Shown: positions 34,150 to 43,065 of the stretch, piece by piece
Numbering within the stretch: position 1 is the stretch's first letter
Layout of the letters: each line of letters starts with the position of its first letter
Assembly (NCBI GenBank): GCA_964389925.1
Contig: CAYMGE010000020.1
Span: 9,072 to 73,071 of the forward strand
Direction: 5' to 3'
DNA length: 64,000 nucleotides
Source of the DNA: CALECP01 sp964389925
GTDB taxonomy: Bacteria > Chloroflexota > Anaerolineae > Promineifilales > Promineifilaceae
Made by a program: the position numbers and the translations under genes
Notes under the pieces: model-generated
What the model saw: only the letters and a program-made list of their open reading frames with translations
What the model was told of the DNA's origin: nothing
The model's database searches: none

Positions 34150-35790
34150 ATGACCAAAGATAAATCGAAGTTAGGAGATATTGTCCGTATCGCACTGCCA
34201 CTTGAGACAACCGTCTATGCGGCAGATGAAGCGTTACGTCGGGAGGTGAATTGGGTATCTATCGTCTGGTCACGCTCGCATGTCTTTTCCCAGATGGAAA
34301 AAGGAGATGTCCTGCTGTTGCCGAGCGAAGTGCAGCAAACAGCAACGAGGCAAGAGTTGGCAGAATTTGTCACAGAGGCAGCTCGTCTCGCGGCTTCTGC
34401 TATTATTTTTTGTGATGAGATTCCAAAGGGGGTGGTGGAGTCGGCCGAAGCAGCCAACTTTCCACTCATTCATCTTAGAAATGCCTCCTTGCGTGATGCC
34501 CACAAAGAAATATCATCGCTCTTGATTGACCGTCAAAGTCAAATCAGCGAACGTGGAATGCAGCTTTACCGCCAACTCTCCGAAATGTCTCGTGAGGGAG
34601 ACAGTCTGCAAAACATGGCGAATCTGATGGGAAAATTAACGGGTAAGGTGATTGTTATTCAGGACAAACGGCTTGAAATTAAGGCGATTGCTCAACCCAC
34701 AGGCGCGGTGACATTAGATGAATCTGCGCTGCGAAACGCTTTGAGGGAGAAAGAAAATCTTCCGGCCGTCCTCCGCAATCGTAAAGCAGCCGCGAGAGCA
34801 AAGCGCACCCACTGGCAACAGCTTCTCTTTCCACATCATAACATTGCCCGCCTTGTAAGCCCGATAATCTCTGGCGACCGAGCGCGTGGCTACCTTTCAA
34901 TCATTGGAGCGGCGGGGGAGATTGATCTGCTTGATACAACAGCCGTCGAGCAAGGGGCGGCGGCCTGTGCGCTTGAAATGGCCAAGGCAAAAGCGGTCAG
35001 CGAGGCCAAAAAGGCGTTGCGCGGCAACTTTTTGGAAGGGCTGTTAGCTGGCACAATTCCTGAACGTGAGGTCACCCGACTAGCAGCGCGGCTCGATCAT
35101 GATACAGAACAGCCCCACGCCGTTCTTACCTTCCGTTGGCGTGACGGAACAGATGTCTCGGTGCGGAGAATTGAGACGACGCTAAACTGGCTACTTTCGA
35201 CGCATACAAAGCCAACGCTTGTACATATTTATGGCGAAAGCCACGTCATTGCCTTCTGTGCATTGCAAGACGGTGAGGAGTTAGGCCAAGCTATCAAACT
35301 AGCCCGTCGTCTGCATAACCAGCTAGAGGCGGACTATCCGCACAAAAAACTGAGTGCGGGGTTAAGCGGTGTTGTTACAACGCTGACTCAGTGGCCACAA
35401 GCGTATCAAAACGCAATGCAGGCGATGGAAGTCGGGGAACGACTTAACTTACAAGGGTTGGTTGAGTTCAACAGTTTGGGGATTTATCGCTTGCTTGGTC
35501 AGCTTGATGACATCTCGGCCGTGCATGATTTCTGTGATGAGGTGATCGGCCCGCTTGTCCAATATGATCGCGATCATCGCAGCAGCTTGGTGTTGACAAT
35601 CGAGCAGTATTTCAATCATCATGGCAATGTGAGTCAGACGGCCGAGTCGCTTTTCATTCATCGCAACACCTTGCTCTATCGCCTAGATCGTATTCAAGAT
35701 TTGACAGGCCACGATCTAAATCAATCTGATATGCGCCTTGCCCTTCATCTTGCGCTCAAATTGTGGCAATTACGCCCTGAAAATAACTGA
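34150..35790 (+). CDS. PucR family transcriptional regulator
   Basis: The product is 546 aa. An N-terminal PucR-type domain (LGDIVRIALPLETTVYAADEALRREVNWVSIV) is followed by a GAF-like middle part (GKVIVIQDKRLEIKAIA; ARLVSPIISGDRARGYLSIIG) and the C-terminal helix-turn-helix region typical of PucR/CdaR (TIEQYFNHHGNVSQTAESLFIHRNTLLYRLDRIQDLTG). Such regulators control purine or other catabolic genes; the target here is unknown. The ATG lies about 10-25 nt beyond the IS607 right end, so the insertion replaced its upstream region and may have changed its expression. Confidence 0.88.
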   Translation: MTKDKSKLGDIVRIALPLETTVYAADEALRREVNWVSIVWSRSHVFSQMEKGDVLLLPSEVQQTATRQELAEFVTEAARLAASAIIFCDEIPKGVVESAEAANFPLIHLRNASLRDAHKEISSLLIDRQSQISERGMQLYRQLSEMSREGDSLQNMANLMGKLTGKVIVIQDKRLEIKAIAQPTGAVTLDESALRNALREKENLPAVLRNRKAAARAKRTHWQQLLFPHHNIARLVSPIISGDRARGYLSIIGAAGEIDLLDTTAVEQGAAACALEMAKAKAVSEAKKALRGNFLEGLLAGTIPEREVTRLAARLDHDTEQPHAVLTFRWRDGTDVSVRRIETTLNWLLSTHTKPTLVHIYGESHVIAFCALQDGEELGQAIKLARRLHNQLEADYPHKKLSAGLSGVVTTLTQWPQAYQNAMQAMEVGERLNLQGLVEFNSLGIYRLLGQLDDISAVHDFCDEVIGPLVQYDRDHRSSLVLTIEQYFNHHGNVSQTAESLFIHRNTLLYRLDRIQDLTGHDLNQSDMRLALHLALKLWQLRPENN

Positions 35791-35912
35791 GCGATGCCTC
35801 CTAACGCCTATCACTGATTACAGTTCTGTAACCAGACTGAAACCACATTGCAACACGACACTGCTATCCTTTAATTATCGCAATCAACTTTAGAACATGG
35901 AGGTTCAATATC

Positions 35913-36503
35913 ATGCGAAAATTACTAACCTTTTCACTTGCAGTTGTCATTGTCACCGTAGGCGCATTTGGAATCTACACAGCTTTTATAGGCGGGCAAC
36001 CCGCTGCCGCGCAGGCCACCGATGGCAACGGTGATAGAACGATTGTCATCGCCGTTGAAGAAATTATCAACGGTGAGACAACGAGCGGGCAAGTCGAAAT
36101 CACATTTGAACGTGCGGCCGAGCTACCTGACACAACGCCAAATCGTGCCGGACTGTTTGTCGCACGCAATGGCGACCTGTTCACGATTGGTGAGGGCGCA
36201 ATTGAAGTTGAGGTCGATGTTGAGGCGATCAATGATGAAGAGCCTGTCACAACGATCAACGCCTCACACAGCGGCGATGAAGTACAGTTGCGTGTCACGG
36301 ACGCGACAGTTATCTATGCGGACACAACCGAACATCCTGACGTGACCGACGAGATGCTAGAAGCTGGGGCTGTCACCCTCCCAAGCACCGTTGTCGCTGG
36401 CTCGCTCGATGCCATTACAGAGAACACTTACATTCGTGCGTGGGGAACATTTGACGACGGTGTGTTAGTTGCAGACGTATTGGTTTACGAAGCCATTCGA
36501 TGA
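35913..36503 (+). CDS. Secreted hypothetical protein
   Basis: The product is 196 aa. Residues ~1-34 form a signal peptide (MRKLLTFSLAVVIVTVGAFGIYTAF, then a QPAAAQA cleavage-like site). The mature part is acidic and beta-rich, with TIVIAVEEIINGE, AFERAAELPD-like and TYIRAWGTFDDGVLVADVLVYE segments. The last one recalls small OB-like domains in secreted DUF5666-type proteins, but no family is certain. GGAGG at 35900-35904 supports the start. It lies 26 nt before the histidine kinase gene, so the kinase may monitor a process that this protein takes part in. Confidence 0.6.
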   Translation: MRKLLTFSLAVVIVTVGAFGIYTAFIGGQPAAAQATDGNGDRTIVIAVEEIINGETTSGQVEITFERAAELPDTTPNRAGLFVARNGDLFTIGEGAIEVEVDVEAINDEEPVTTINASHSGDEVQLRVTDATVIYADTTEHPDVTDEMLEAGAVTLPSTVVAGSLDAITENTYIRAWGTFDDGVLVADVLVYEAIR

Positions 36504-36529
36504 GGTAGCGCAACTAAGTTTCTGGTATT

Positions 36530-38017
36530 GTGTCTATTAAACGACAACTTCCTCTCACCTATGCCGCTATCGCCTTGATAGCGGTCTTGGCTGTTTCTAT
36601 TGTGCTACTTGTGACGCTACGGACATATTACGACTCACTGGAACGCCGATATGTCGAACGGAACGCGCTGGCAATCGCGGCAATGATTCCCGATTTTTTT
36701 GACGATAGGCAACGCTTACAAACGCAGGCAGACACACTTTCATTTTTGACGCAGACACGCATAGAGATTTTTGATTTAGCAGGCGCGTTGCTCGTCGATT
36801 CGGGACTTCCGCAGTCACATGAAGCGGTCGCGTCAACAACATTTGAAGTGCAGATGGACGATGCGCTGCAGTCGATTCAGCAAACATTTGGGGGCGAATC
36901 GCGCACGACGCTGCTGGTTCTCGAAGATTCACGTGGGGTGATACGGCGAGAAACGACGACATGGGGTCGTCGTCATGAAGAGGAAATTGTGACTGATATT
37001 GTGGGGCCGATGTCGTTGGTGGGGTTGGATGACTCGGCCGATGCCCCACCCTCCCAACAAGCCGCCATCGCCACCATTTACAACTTAGAACGGCAACCGA
37101 TTGGTCATGTGCAGCTTTCGAGCGGCCTCGCTTATAGTCGCACCGTTTTGCGAAGCGTCACGTGGGGCATTGTATTGGCGGGCGCGATTGCGGTTTGTTT
37201 TGCCGCGCTGCTTGGCTGGATCGCCAGCAGACGACTGACACAACCACTGACCTCACTGACCAAATCAGCACAACAGATGGCGGCTGGCGATCTGACCACA
37301 CGCACAGCTATCAAGCGGCGTGATGAGCTAGGTGAGTTAGGGCGAACCTTTAATCAGATGGCTGATCAAGTTGAGCATACGGTTGCGTCGTTGCAGCGGT
37401 TTGTCGCGGATGCGGCTCATGAACTGCACACACCTTTGACAGCCTTGCGAACCCGTTTGGAGTTGGTCAAACAGCCGGACAATCACACGACCGCTGCCCA
37501 GCAACAGGTACGCCACTTACAGCGCATCAGCGAAGATTTGCTGACGCTCTCGCGCTTGGACAATGAGTTGCAGCCGCCCAAAATGGTGCGGTTGAATTGG
37601 GTCGCGTTAATTTCGGCGCGATTAGAATTAGTTGCCGCACGAGCAGAGCAGGCACAAATCGACTTTGCATTTTCGCTGCCCGACAAGCCTGTTTGGGTGC
37701 AGGGTAATGCGGCGCAGTTGCAACAGGTTTTCGATAATTTAGTGGACAACGCGCTAAAGTTTACGCTAGTGGGTGGATGTGTGGCGGTTGAGTTGTCCGA
37801 AGAGGGCGTGCTAATTGTGCGCGATACGGGGATTGGGATTGAGGACATTGGGGGGATTTTCGGCCGATTTCATCGCGCCCCCAACGCTGCCCCCTATCCC
37901 GGCAGCGGTCTTGGTCTCGCCATTGTCTACGCCATCGTTTCCACCCATCACGGCAAAATTACCGTCACCTCTCGACCGCAGCACACCGAGTTTCACGTTG
38001 CCTTGCCACTCTGTTAA
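36530..38017 (+). CDS. Sensor histidine kinase with HAMP domain
   Basis: The product is 495 aa, starting with GTG. Transmembrane helices lie near residues 11-30 and 208-232 and bracket a ~175-residue extracellular sensor. HAMP (~232-285: RRLTQPLTSLTKSAQQMAAGDLTTR), then the H-box FVADAAHELHTPLTAL with phospho-acceptor His297, N-box NLVDNALKF, and G-boxes RDTGIGI and GSGLGLAIV complete a standard class I kinase. No response regulator gene is adjacent, so it is an orphan here; the NarL-type regulator at 28.6 kb is of a class that normally pairs with a different kinase type. Confidence 0.93.
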   Translation: MSIKRQLPLTYAAIALIAVLAVSIVLLVTLRTYYDSLERRYVERNALAIAAMIPDFFDDRQRLQTQADTLSFLTQTRIEIFDLAGALLVDSGLPQSHEAVASTTFEVQMDDALQSIQQTFGGESRTTLLVLEDSRGVIRRETTTWGRRHEEEIVTDIVGPMSLVGLDDSADAPPSQQAAIATIYNLERQPIGHVQLSSGLAYSRTVLRSVTWGIVLAGAIAVCFAALLGWIASRRLTQPLTSLTKSAQQMAAGDLTTRTAIKRRDELGELGRTFNQMADQVEHTVASLQRFVADAAHELHTPLTALRTRLELVKQPDNHTTAAQQQVRHLQRISEDLLTLSRLDNELQPPKMVRLNWVALISARLELVAARAEQAQIDFAFSLPDKPVWVQGNAAQLQQVFDNLVDNALKFTLVGGCVAVELSEEGVLIVRDTGIGIEDIGGIFGRFHRAPNAAPYPGSGLGLAIVYAIVSTHHGKITVTSRPQHTEFHVALPLC

Positions 38018-38162
38018 TGTCAACCGTCAGCATCTAATTTATTTTCCCCTCCTCATCTTCACCAACCCCGCTGTCAATGTTACACTAGCAATCGAAAAAC
38101 ACAGAAGATAATATCCCCAGCACACGTATAAATCACGACTTCATGAACGATAAGGAGTTTAT

Positions 38163-39140
38163 ATGAATAAGAATACACTGTTGGAGTGGTACAGAATGAT
38201 GGTTTTGATTCGCCGTTTTGAAGAACGTTGCGATGAGCTGTACCAACTCGAAGGCAAAATTAAGGGGTTCCTCCACCTCTACATTGGACAGGAGGCGGTC
38301 GCCGTCGGCACAATTATGGCGCGACAGGACGGCGACCACGTTATCACAGCCTACCGCGATCATGCTCATGCGCTGGCGTGCGGCATTGAGGCCAAATATG
38401 TGATGGCAGAGTTAATGGGCAAGGCAACAGGCTCCAGCGGCGGGCGTGGCGGCTCAATGCACATCGCAGACAAAGACAAACTATTCTGGGGCGGCTACGG
38501 CATTGTCGGTGGACAAATTCCGCTCGGTGTTGGTTTTGCATTGAAAGAGAAATATCGCAAGACTGACAACGCATCGCTGACCTATTTTGGTGAAGGTGCA
38601 ACGAACATTGGCTACTTCCATGAAGCGGTCAATATGGCAAAGGTGTGGGAGTTGCCTGTCCTGTTTGTTGCCGAAAACAACAAGTACGGCATGGGAACGG
38701 TCATCGATAAGGCATCGGCCGTCAACAGCATCACCAAAAAAGCAAAAGGGTACGAAATTCCCGCTCGTCAAATCGACGGACAGGACATTTTGGCGGTTTA
38801 TGAGGCGACATCGGCCGAACTAGCCGAAATCCGCCAAGGTAATGGGCCACGCCTGCTCGAAATGATGACCTATCGCTACGAAGGTCACAGCATTGGCGAC
38901 CGCACCAAGTATCGCACCCGCGAAGAACTCGAAGAGTGGCGTGGTACAAATGACCCTATCGCCAATCTTCAAAGACACATCCTCGAAAATTTCGACGACG
39001 TAAGCGAAGACGATTTGAAAGCGATCCAAGACGATGTACAGAAAGAGGTCGATGAAGCGGTCAAATTCGCCAATGAATCGCCCGACCCTGCGCTTGATTC
39101 GCTGTATGACCACATTTATCCAGAGGGAGGCGCGGCGTAA
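38163..39140 (+). CDS. 2-oxoacid (pyruvate/acetoin-type) dehydrogenase E1 component, alpha subunit
   Basis: The product is 325 aa, the usual length for PdhA/AcoA. Thiamine diphosphate-dependent decarboxylation requires the alpha and beta subunits together. Features: MMVLIRRFEERCDELYQL, GFLHLYIGQEAVAVG, AYRDHAHALACG, GGRGGSMHIADK, and the TPP-Mg motif GEGATNIGYFHEAVNMAKVWELPVLFVAENN. AAGGAG upstream of the ATG supports the start. E1-beta and E2 follow; E3 (lipoamide dehydrogenase) is not in the window. Acetoin and pyruvate complexes cannot be told apart reliably from sequence alone. Confidence 0.93.
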   Translation: MNKNTLLEWYRMMVLIRRFEERCDELYQLEGKIKGFLHLYIGQEAVAVGTIMARQDGDHVITAYRDHAHALACGIEAKYVMAELMGKATGSSGGRGGSMHIADKDKLFWGGYGIVGGQIPLGVGFALKEKYRKTDNASLTYFGEGATNIGYFHEAVNMAKVWELPVLFVAENNKYGMGTVIDKASAVNSITKKAKGYEIPARQIDGQDILAVYEATSAELAEIRQGNGPRLLEMMTYRYEGHSIGDRTKYRTREELEEWRGTNDPIANLQRHILENFDDVSEDDLKAIQDDVQKEVDEAVKFANESPDPALDSLYDHIYPEGGAA

Positions 39141-39142
39141 AA

Positions 39143-39189
39143 CGTGAAACGCAAAACGTAATTGTCTCGGTTACGTTTTACGCTTTACG
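39143..39189. repeat. Inverted repeat between E1-alpha and E1-beta genes
   Basis: Arms CGTGAAACGCAAAACGTAA (39143-39161) and TTACGTTTTACGCTTTACG (39171-39189), 16 of 19 complementary, loop 9 nt. It lies within the operon, so it may stabilise the upstream mRNA or attenuate E1-beta. The sequence is also made of small variants of ACGTAA/TTACG and may have grown by slippage. Confidence 0.6.
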
Positions 39190-39206
39190 CATTACGTATT
39201 ACAAAA

Positions 39207-40187
39207 ATGGCTAAATTAACACTAAGACAAGCAATCACCGAAGCCCTCCGTGAAGAGATGCACCGTGATCCAGATGTGTTCATCATGGGCGAGGAAGTTG
39301 CAGCGTGGGGCGGAACGTATGCCGTCACGAAAGGATTTTTGGATGAGTTCGGAGAGGAGCGGGTGTTGGACACACCGATCTCTGAGATGGCGATTGCGGG
39401 GGCAGCGACGGGGGCGGCGATGGCGGGAGTTCGGCCGATTGCCGAATTCATGACCATCAACTTCGCATTTGTCGCCTTCGACATGATCGTGAATCATGCG
39501 GCGAAAGTCAGCTACATGTTCAACGGACAATTCGATTGTCCTGTCGTTTTCCGTGCGCCGGGCGGTGGTGGTAAGCAGTTGGGCGCGACCCACAGCCACA
39601 CGCCCGACGTTATTTTCGCGCACTTTCCCGGTCTGAAAGTTGTGTGCCCCGCGACACCGTACGACGCAAAAGGGTTGCTCAAGGCGGCAATCCGCGACAA
39701 TGCGCCTGTGATGTTCATTGAGCCTGTGCCACTTTACACCTCTCCAAAGGTGCGCGGTGAGGTACCTGATAGTGACTACACTATCCCGCTGGGCGAAAGT
39801 GACATCAAGCGGGAAGGTAATGATGTGACGCTCATCACGTATGGTGAAGGATTATGGACGTGCATCGATGCGGCAAAACAGTTGAGCAAAGATGGGATCG
39901 AATGTGAAATCGTCGATTTGCGCTCATTACAGCCGCTTGACGATACAAAATTTGTCGAATCATTCAAAAAGACAAATCGCGCGGTCGTCTGTGAATTTGG
40001 ACACACGACGTATGGCATTGGCGCGGAAGTCGTCGCACGCTTGCAAGAAAAGGCATTCGACTATATTGATGCGCCGATCTTGCGCGTTGGGGCAGCCCAA
40101 GCACCGGCACCCTACGCAGGCCAGCTCGAAAAATCTGGCTTGCCCAACCCGCAACAAGTGATCGATGCAGTAAAGGAGATAATGTAA
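39207..40187 (+). CDS. 2-oxoacid (pyruvate/acetoin-type) dehydrogenase E1 component, beta subunit
   Basis: The product is 326 aa from the ATG at 39207 (MAKLTLRQAITEALREEM); the in-frame codon at 39162 is inside the inverted repeat. It shows the transketolase-like pattern DPDVFIMGEEVAAWGGTYAVTKGF, TPISEMAIAGAATGAAMAG, FRAPGGGGKQLGATHSH and the C-terminal VVCEFGHTTYGIGAEV. The stop TAA overlaps the E2 ATG by one base (TAATG), so the two are translationally coupled. Confidence 0.94.
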   Translation: MAKLTLRQAITEALREEMHRDPDVFIMGEEVAAWGGTYAVTKGFLDEFGEERVLDTPISEMAIAGAATGAAMAGVRPIAEFMTINFAFVAFDMIVNHAAKVSYMFNGQFDCPVVFRAPGGGGKQLGATHSHTPDVIFAHFPGLKVVCPATPYDAKGLLKAAIRDNAPVMFIEPVPLYTSPKVRGEVPDSDYTIPLGESDIKREGNDVTLITYGEGLWTCIDAAKQLSKDGIECEIVDLRSLQPLDDTKFVESFKKTNRAVVCEFGHTTYGIGAEVVARLQEKAFDYIDAPILRVGAAQAPAPYAGQLEKSGLPNPQQVIDAVKEIM

Positions 40188-41470
40188 TGGCTGAACTCGT
40201 AAAAATGCCAACACTCGGCTTTGATATGGAAGAAGGCACGATGGGCGTTTGGCTCAAAGAGGTTGGTGATGCGGTAGCTGTTGGCGATGTGCTGGCTGAA
40301 ATCGAATCTGACAAAGTGACACAAGAGCTACAGGCGCGTTCTGAAGGTGTTTTGTTGGCGCGTTTTACCGAAGAAGGAGACATCATTCCTGTCGGTGCGG
40401 ACTTAGGCGTGATTGGTGCGGAAGGGGAAGATTTCTCTGACTTGGTATCTGGTGGCACGTCAGAACCGAAAAAACAAGAAGAGGAACGGACCGAAGAAGC
40501 TGAGGAAGAGGTTGTCGAACAGGCAGCTTCTGAGCCTGCCAGCAGTGAGGCGACTGGCGATGAATTTCCCGGCGGGGTAAAAGCGACTCCTGTGGCACGT
40601 CGCTTGGCAAAGGATAAATCGGCCGATCTAAAACAAATCAACGGAACGGGACCGGGCGGCCGAATTGTCAAAGCAGATGTCGAAAAGTTCCTCGCGTCTG
40701 GTGGCGCAAAGAAAGCACCAAAAGCAGAAGCACCCGCCCCGCAAAAAGTGACACCTGTGCAGGCCGTTTCCATCGAAGCAAGCGCAGATCAAGAGGTCGT
40801 CGAATTGACGCGCCTCCGCAAAGCGATTGCGCGTCGCATGACGGAGAGCAAGCAGACAGTTCCACACTTCCAAGTGACCTCTGCCATCGACATGACGGCC
40901 GCATTGGCACTACGGAAACAGATCAATGCCTCTATGCCCGAAGGCGAAAAGGCCAGCGTCAATGACCTGATCGTGAAGGCGTGTGGCGTTGCGCTTCGCA
41001 GCTATCCAAACATCAATGCCACTTGGGGTGGTGATAAGCTGCTGCACAATAAGCAGATCAATGTTGGCACAGCAGTTGCGGTTGAGGGTGGTTTGCTGAC
41101 TATCGTGCAGCACAACACTGACAAGTCGAGCATTGGTCAGGTAGCACGCGAGAATGCCGATAAAATCGGCCGCGCCCGCTCAGGCAGGGTGCAAGCCGAA
41201 GATATTCAAGGCAGCACATTCTCCGTCAGCAACTTGGGCGCGTTTGATGTCTATGAGTTCACGGCGATCATCAATCCACCAGAGGCAGCGATTCTAGCAG
41301 TAGGTTCTGCCAAACCAGAGGTCGTTGTGCGCGATGGCGAGATGGTGATTCGCAATATCATGCGGGTGACGCTATCGGCCGATCACCGCGTGACCGACGG
41401 TGCAGAGGTCGCTCAATTCCTACAGCATCTCAAAGGCATTCTTGAAGCCCCGATGAAACTTTTGCTCTAA
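40187..41470 (+). CDS. Dihydrolipoamide acyltransferase (E2) of the 2-oxoacid dehydrogenase complex
   Basis: The product is 427 aa with the standard three modules. The lipoyl domain (1-80) has Lys43 in ESDKVTQEL as the lipoylation site. A Glu/Ala-rich linker and peripheral subunit-binding domain (~128-166: ATPVARRLAKDKSADLKQI) follow. The acyltransferase core (~200-427) carries the catalytic His400 and Asp404 in SADHRVTDGAEVAQFL. It transfers the acyl group from E1 to CoA. A strong hairpin after the stop ends the E1-E2 operon. Confidence 0.95.
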   Translation: MAELVKMPTLGFDMEEGTMGVWLKEVGDAVAVGDVLAEIESDKVTQELQARSEGVLLARFTEEGDIIPVGADLGVIGAEGEDFSDLVSGGTSEPKKQEEERTEEAEEEVVEQAASEPASSEATGDEFPGGVKATPVARRLAKDKSADLKQINGTGPGGRIVKADVEKFLASGGAKKAPKAEAPAPQKVTPVQAVSIEASADQEVVELTRLRKAIARRMTESKQTVPHFQVTSAIDMTAALALRKQINASMPEGEKASVNDLIVKACGVALRSYPNINATWGGDKLLHNKQINVGTAVAVEGGLLTIVQHNTDKSSIGQVARENADKIGRARSGRVQAEDIQGSTFSVSNLGAFDVYEFTAIINPPEAAILAVGSAKPEVVVRDGEMVIRNIMRVTLSADHRVTDGAEVAQFLQHLKGILEAPMKLLL

Positions 41471-41483
41471 CCTTTGAACACAA

Positions 41484-41520
41484 ACCATGCGGTCACTTGT
41501 CGCATAAGTGACCGCATGGT
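41484..41520. terminator. Perfect 15-bp hairpin after the E2 gene
   Basis: ACCATGCGGTCACTT (41484-41498), loop GTCGCAT, AAGTGACCGCATGGT (41506-41520): 15 of 15 pairs. Only GTTT follows, so the U tract is weak; it may act as an mRNA 3'-end stabiliser or an inefficient terminator. Confidence 0.65.
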
Positions 41521-41654
41521 GTTTCAGCATAGAAAGAGCCGGCGTTCATTCAATTCCACAAACTGCTACAATTCTTCGATGCAACCTTTGCCTGACTACT
41601 TACAATTGCCCTGCGTGACATTTACAGACTGTTACAGACACGTTTTCCCTACAC

Positions 41655-41660
41655 TATAAA
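41655..41660 (+). promoter_or_regulatory. -10 element of the second GT4 gene
   Basis: TATAAA, 12 nt before the ATG at 41673. The leader would be about 5 nt with no ribosome-binding site. Confidence 0.4.
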
Positions 41661-41672
41661 AAAACGATAGCT

Positions 41673-42902
41673 ATGCGCGTGCTTTTTTTGACACCGGCCT
41701 ATCCACCGGCACCCGGTGGCGGCGAACGCTATGTCCGCGCATTGGCGCAGCATCTCACCGTATTGGGTTGTGAGATTAGCGTCATTGCCAGCAGCGCACG
41801 CGGAGATAGTGACTTTTGGCAGGGGCGACTTGAGACCTATCATGAGGTGGATGGGGCAATGGCTGTTGAGCGGTTGGCGGTGCGAGGGTTTGGACTCGGC
41901 CGATACGAATTACTCGCATGGCGTAAAGCAATGGCCGTCTTGTCATCCCTCAAAATCGTCAATGTGTCGCCACTTCTGCAAACGCTCGCACGGCACTTCC
42001 CGCGCATCGTTGGGCTAGAAGCCGCGCTCGACAGGCAGCCATGTCCCGATTTAGTGCATGGCTTTAATGCCTCGTGGGAATATCCAATGGTGGCAGGGTG
42101 GAAGGCGGCGCGATGGTGGGGCGTGCCATTTGTGGCAACGCCATTTGCCCACTTTGGTGCAAACCCGCGTGGGCGCATGGCGCGTAACACATTTATGCAG
42201 CATCACCGGCAAATGCTTGCCGATGCGGATGCCGTGCTGACGTTGACAGATGTAGAGCAAAAGGGAATGGCGGCATGGGGGGTAACGCCAAAAATTAGTC
42301 AGGCGATTGGTGGCGGAATTGACCCAGTGCCAGATTTTGTTTCGGCCGCTGAAATTCGCAAAAAATTCCAACTGCCTGAGCGATTTGGGCTGTTTGTCGG
42401 TCGTCTAAACCGCGATAAAGGAGCCATCGACACAGCCAAAGCTGCGATTGACGGCGGCATTCCCATCGCCTTCGCAGGCTCACTGATGCCCGACTTCGCC
42501 CAATTTCACGCAAATAATCCGCATCCAAACATTCTCTTGCTCAACTTTGTGTCTGAGTCCGACAAACATGCCTTGCTCAACGCCTGTGCATTCTTGACGT
42601 TGCCCTCGCATAGCGAATCGTTTGGGATCGTTATTTTGGAGGCGTGGGCGCATGGGAAAGGGGTTGTGGCGGCCGATGCAGGTGGAATTCCAGCCCTAGT
42701 GACCCATGGTCGAGATGGGTTGCTCGTTCGCTATGGGGATGTTGGGGGGCTATCGGCCGCAATGCAGCGCATTTTCACCGACCAAAGTCTTGCAACTCGA
42801 CTTGGAAAAAACGGTCAACAAACATTGGCAGAGCGATTTAATTGGTCTCGCGTGGCACAGGATGTTTTGGCAGTGTATCAAGTCGTGTCGAACGCTCATT
42901 GA
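41673..42902 (+). CDS. Glycosyltransferase family 4 (GT-B fold)
   Basis: The product is 409 aa, opening MRVLFLTPAYPPAPGGGERYVRALAQHL. The donor half has ERFGLFVGRLNRDKGAIDTAKA, FVSESDKHALLNACAFLTLPSHSESFGIVILEAWAHGKGVVAADAGGIPALV with the E-x7-E-type motif, then DGLLVRYGD. It is a second envelope glycosyltransferase, not closely similar to the one at 31.4 kb. The acceptor is unknown, and no polysaccharide cluster surrounds it. Confidence 0.9.
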   Translation: MRVLFLTPAYPPAPGGGERYVRALAQHLTVLGCEISVIASSARGDSDFWQGRLETYHEVDGAMAVERLAVRGFGLGRYELLAWRKAMAVLSSLKIVNVSPLLQTLARHFPRIVGLEAALDRQPCPDLVHGFNASWEYPMVAGWKAARWWGVPFVATPFAHFGANPRGRMARNTFMQHHRQMLADADAVLTLTDVEQKGMAAWGVTPKISQAIGGGIDPVPDFVSAAEIRKKFQLPERFGLFVGRLNRDKGAIDTAKAAIDGGIPIAFAGSLMPDFAQFHANNPHPNILLLNFVSESDKHALLNACAFLTLPSHSESFGIVILEAWAHGKGVVAADAGGIPALVTHGRDGLLVRYGDVGGLSAAMQRIFTDQSLATRLGKNGQQTLAERFNWSRVAQDVLAVYQVVSNAH

Positions 42903-43023
42903 CCCAACGTAGACTTTCTGCGCGGCTGTTCCTCTGGCATCCCCACACGCGAGAGTAAGGCGTGCCAATGCGTGCATCGTCAGACGCGATCACTAAATCG
43001 GCACATAGCGCGAGTTCCAACAT
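42903..43023 (-). pseudogene. Relic of an enoyl-CoA hydratase (crotonase) gene
   Basis: The minus strand reads LELALCADLVIASDDARIGTP and continues YSRVWG, a well-known crotonase stretch near the active site. After that the family match stops in this frame, and another frame gives a short tail (GMPEEQPRRKS) and stop. Nothing of the first ~100 or last ~130 residues is present. Confidence 0.6.
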
Positions 43024-43065
43024 GGTATAAAATACAATCGTAACTTTAAGTATGAGGCAAATCAG

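Noticed and set aside
39964..40773. 269-aa minus-strand frame over the E1-beta/E2 junction
   Set aside because: It is Ser/Pro/Thr-rich shadow coding opposite a certain E2 gene.
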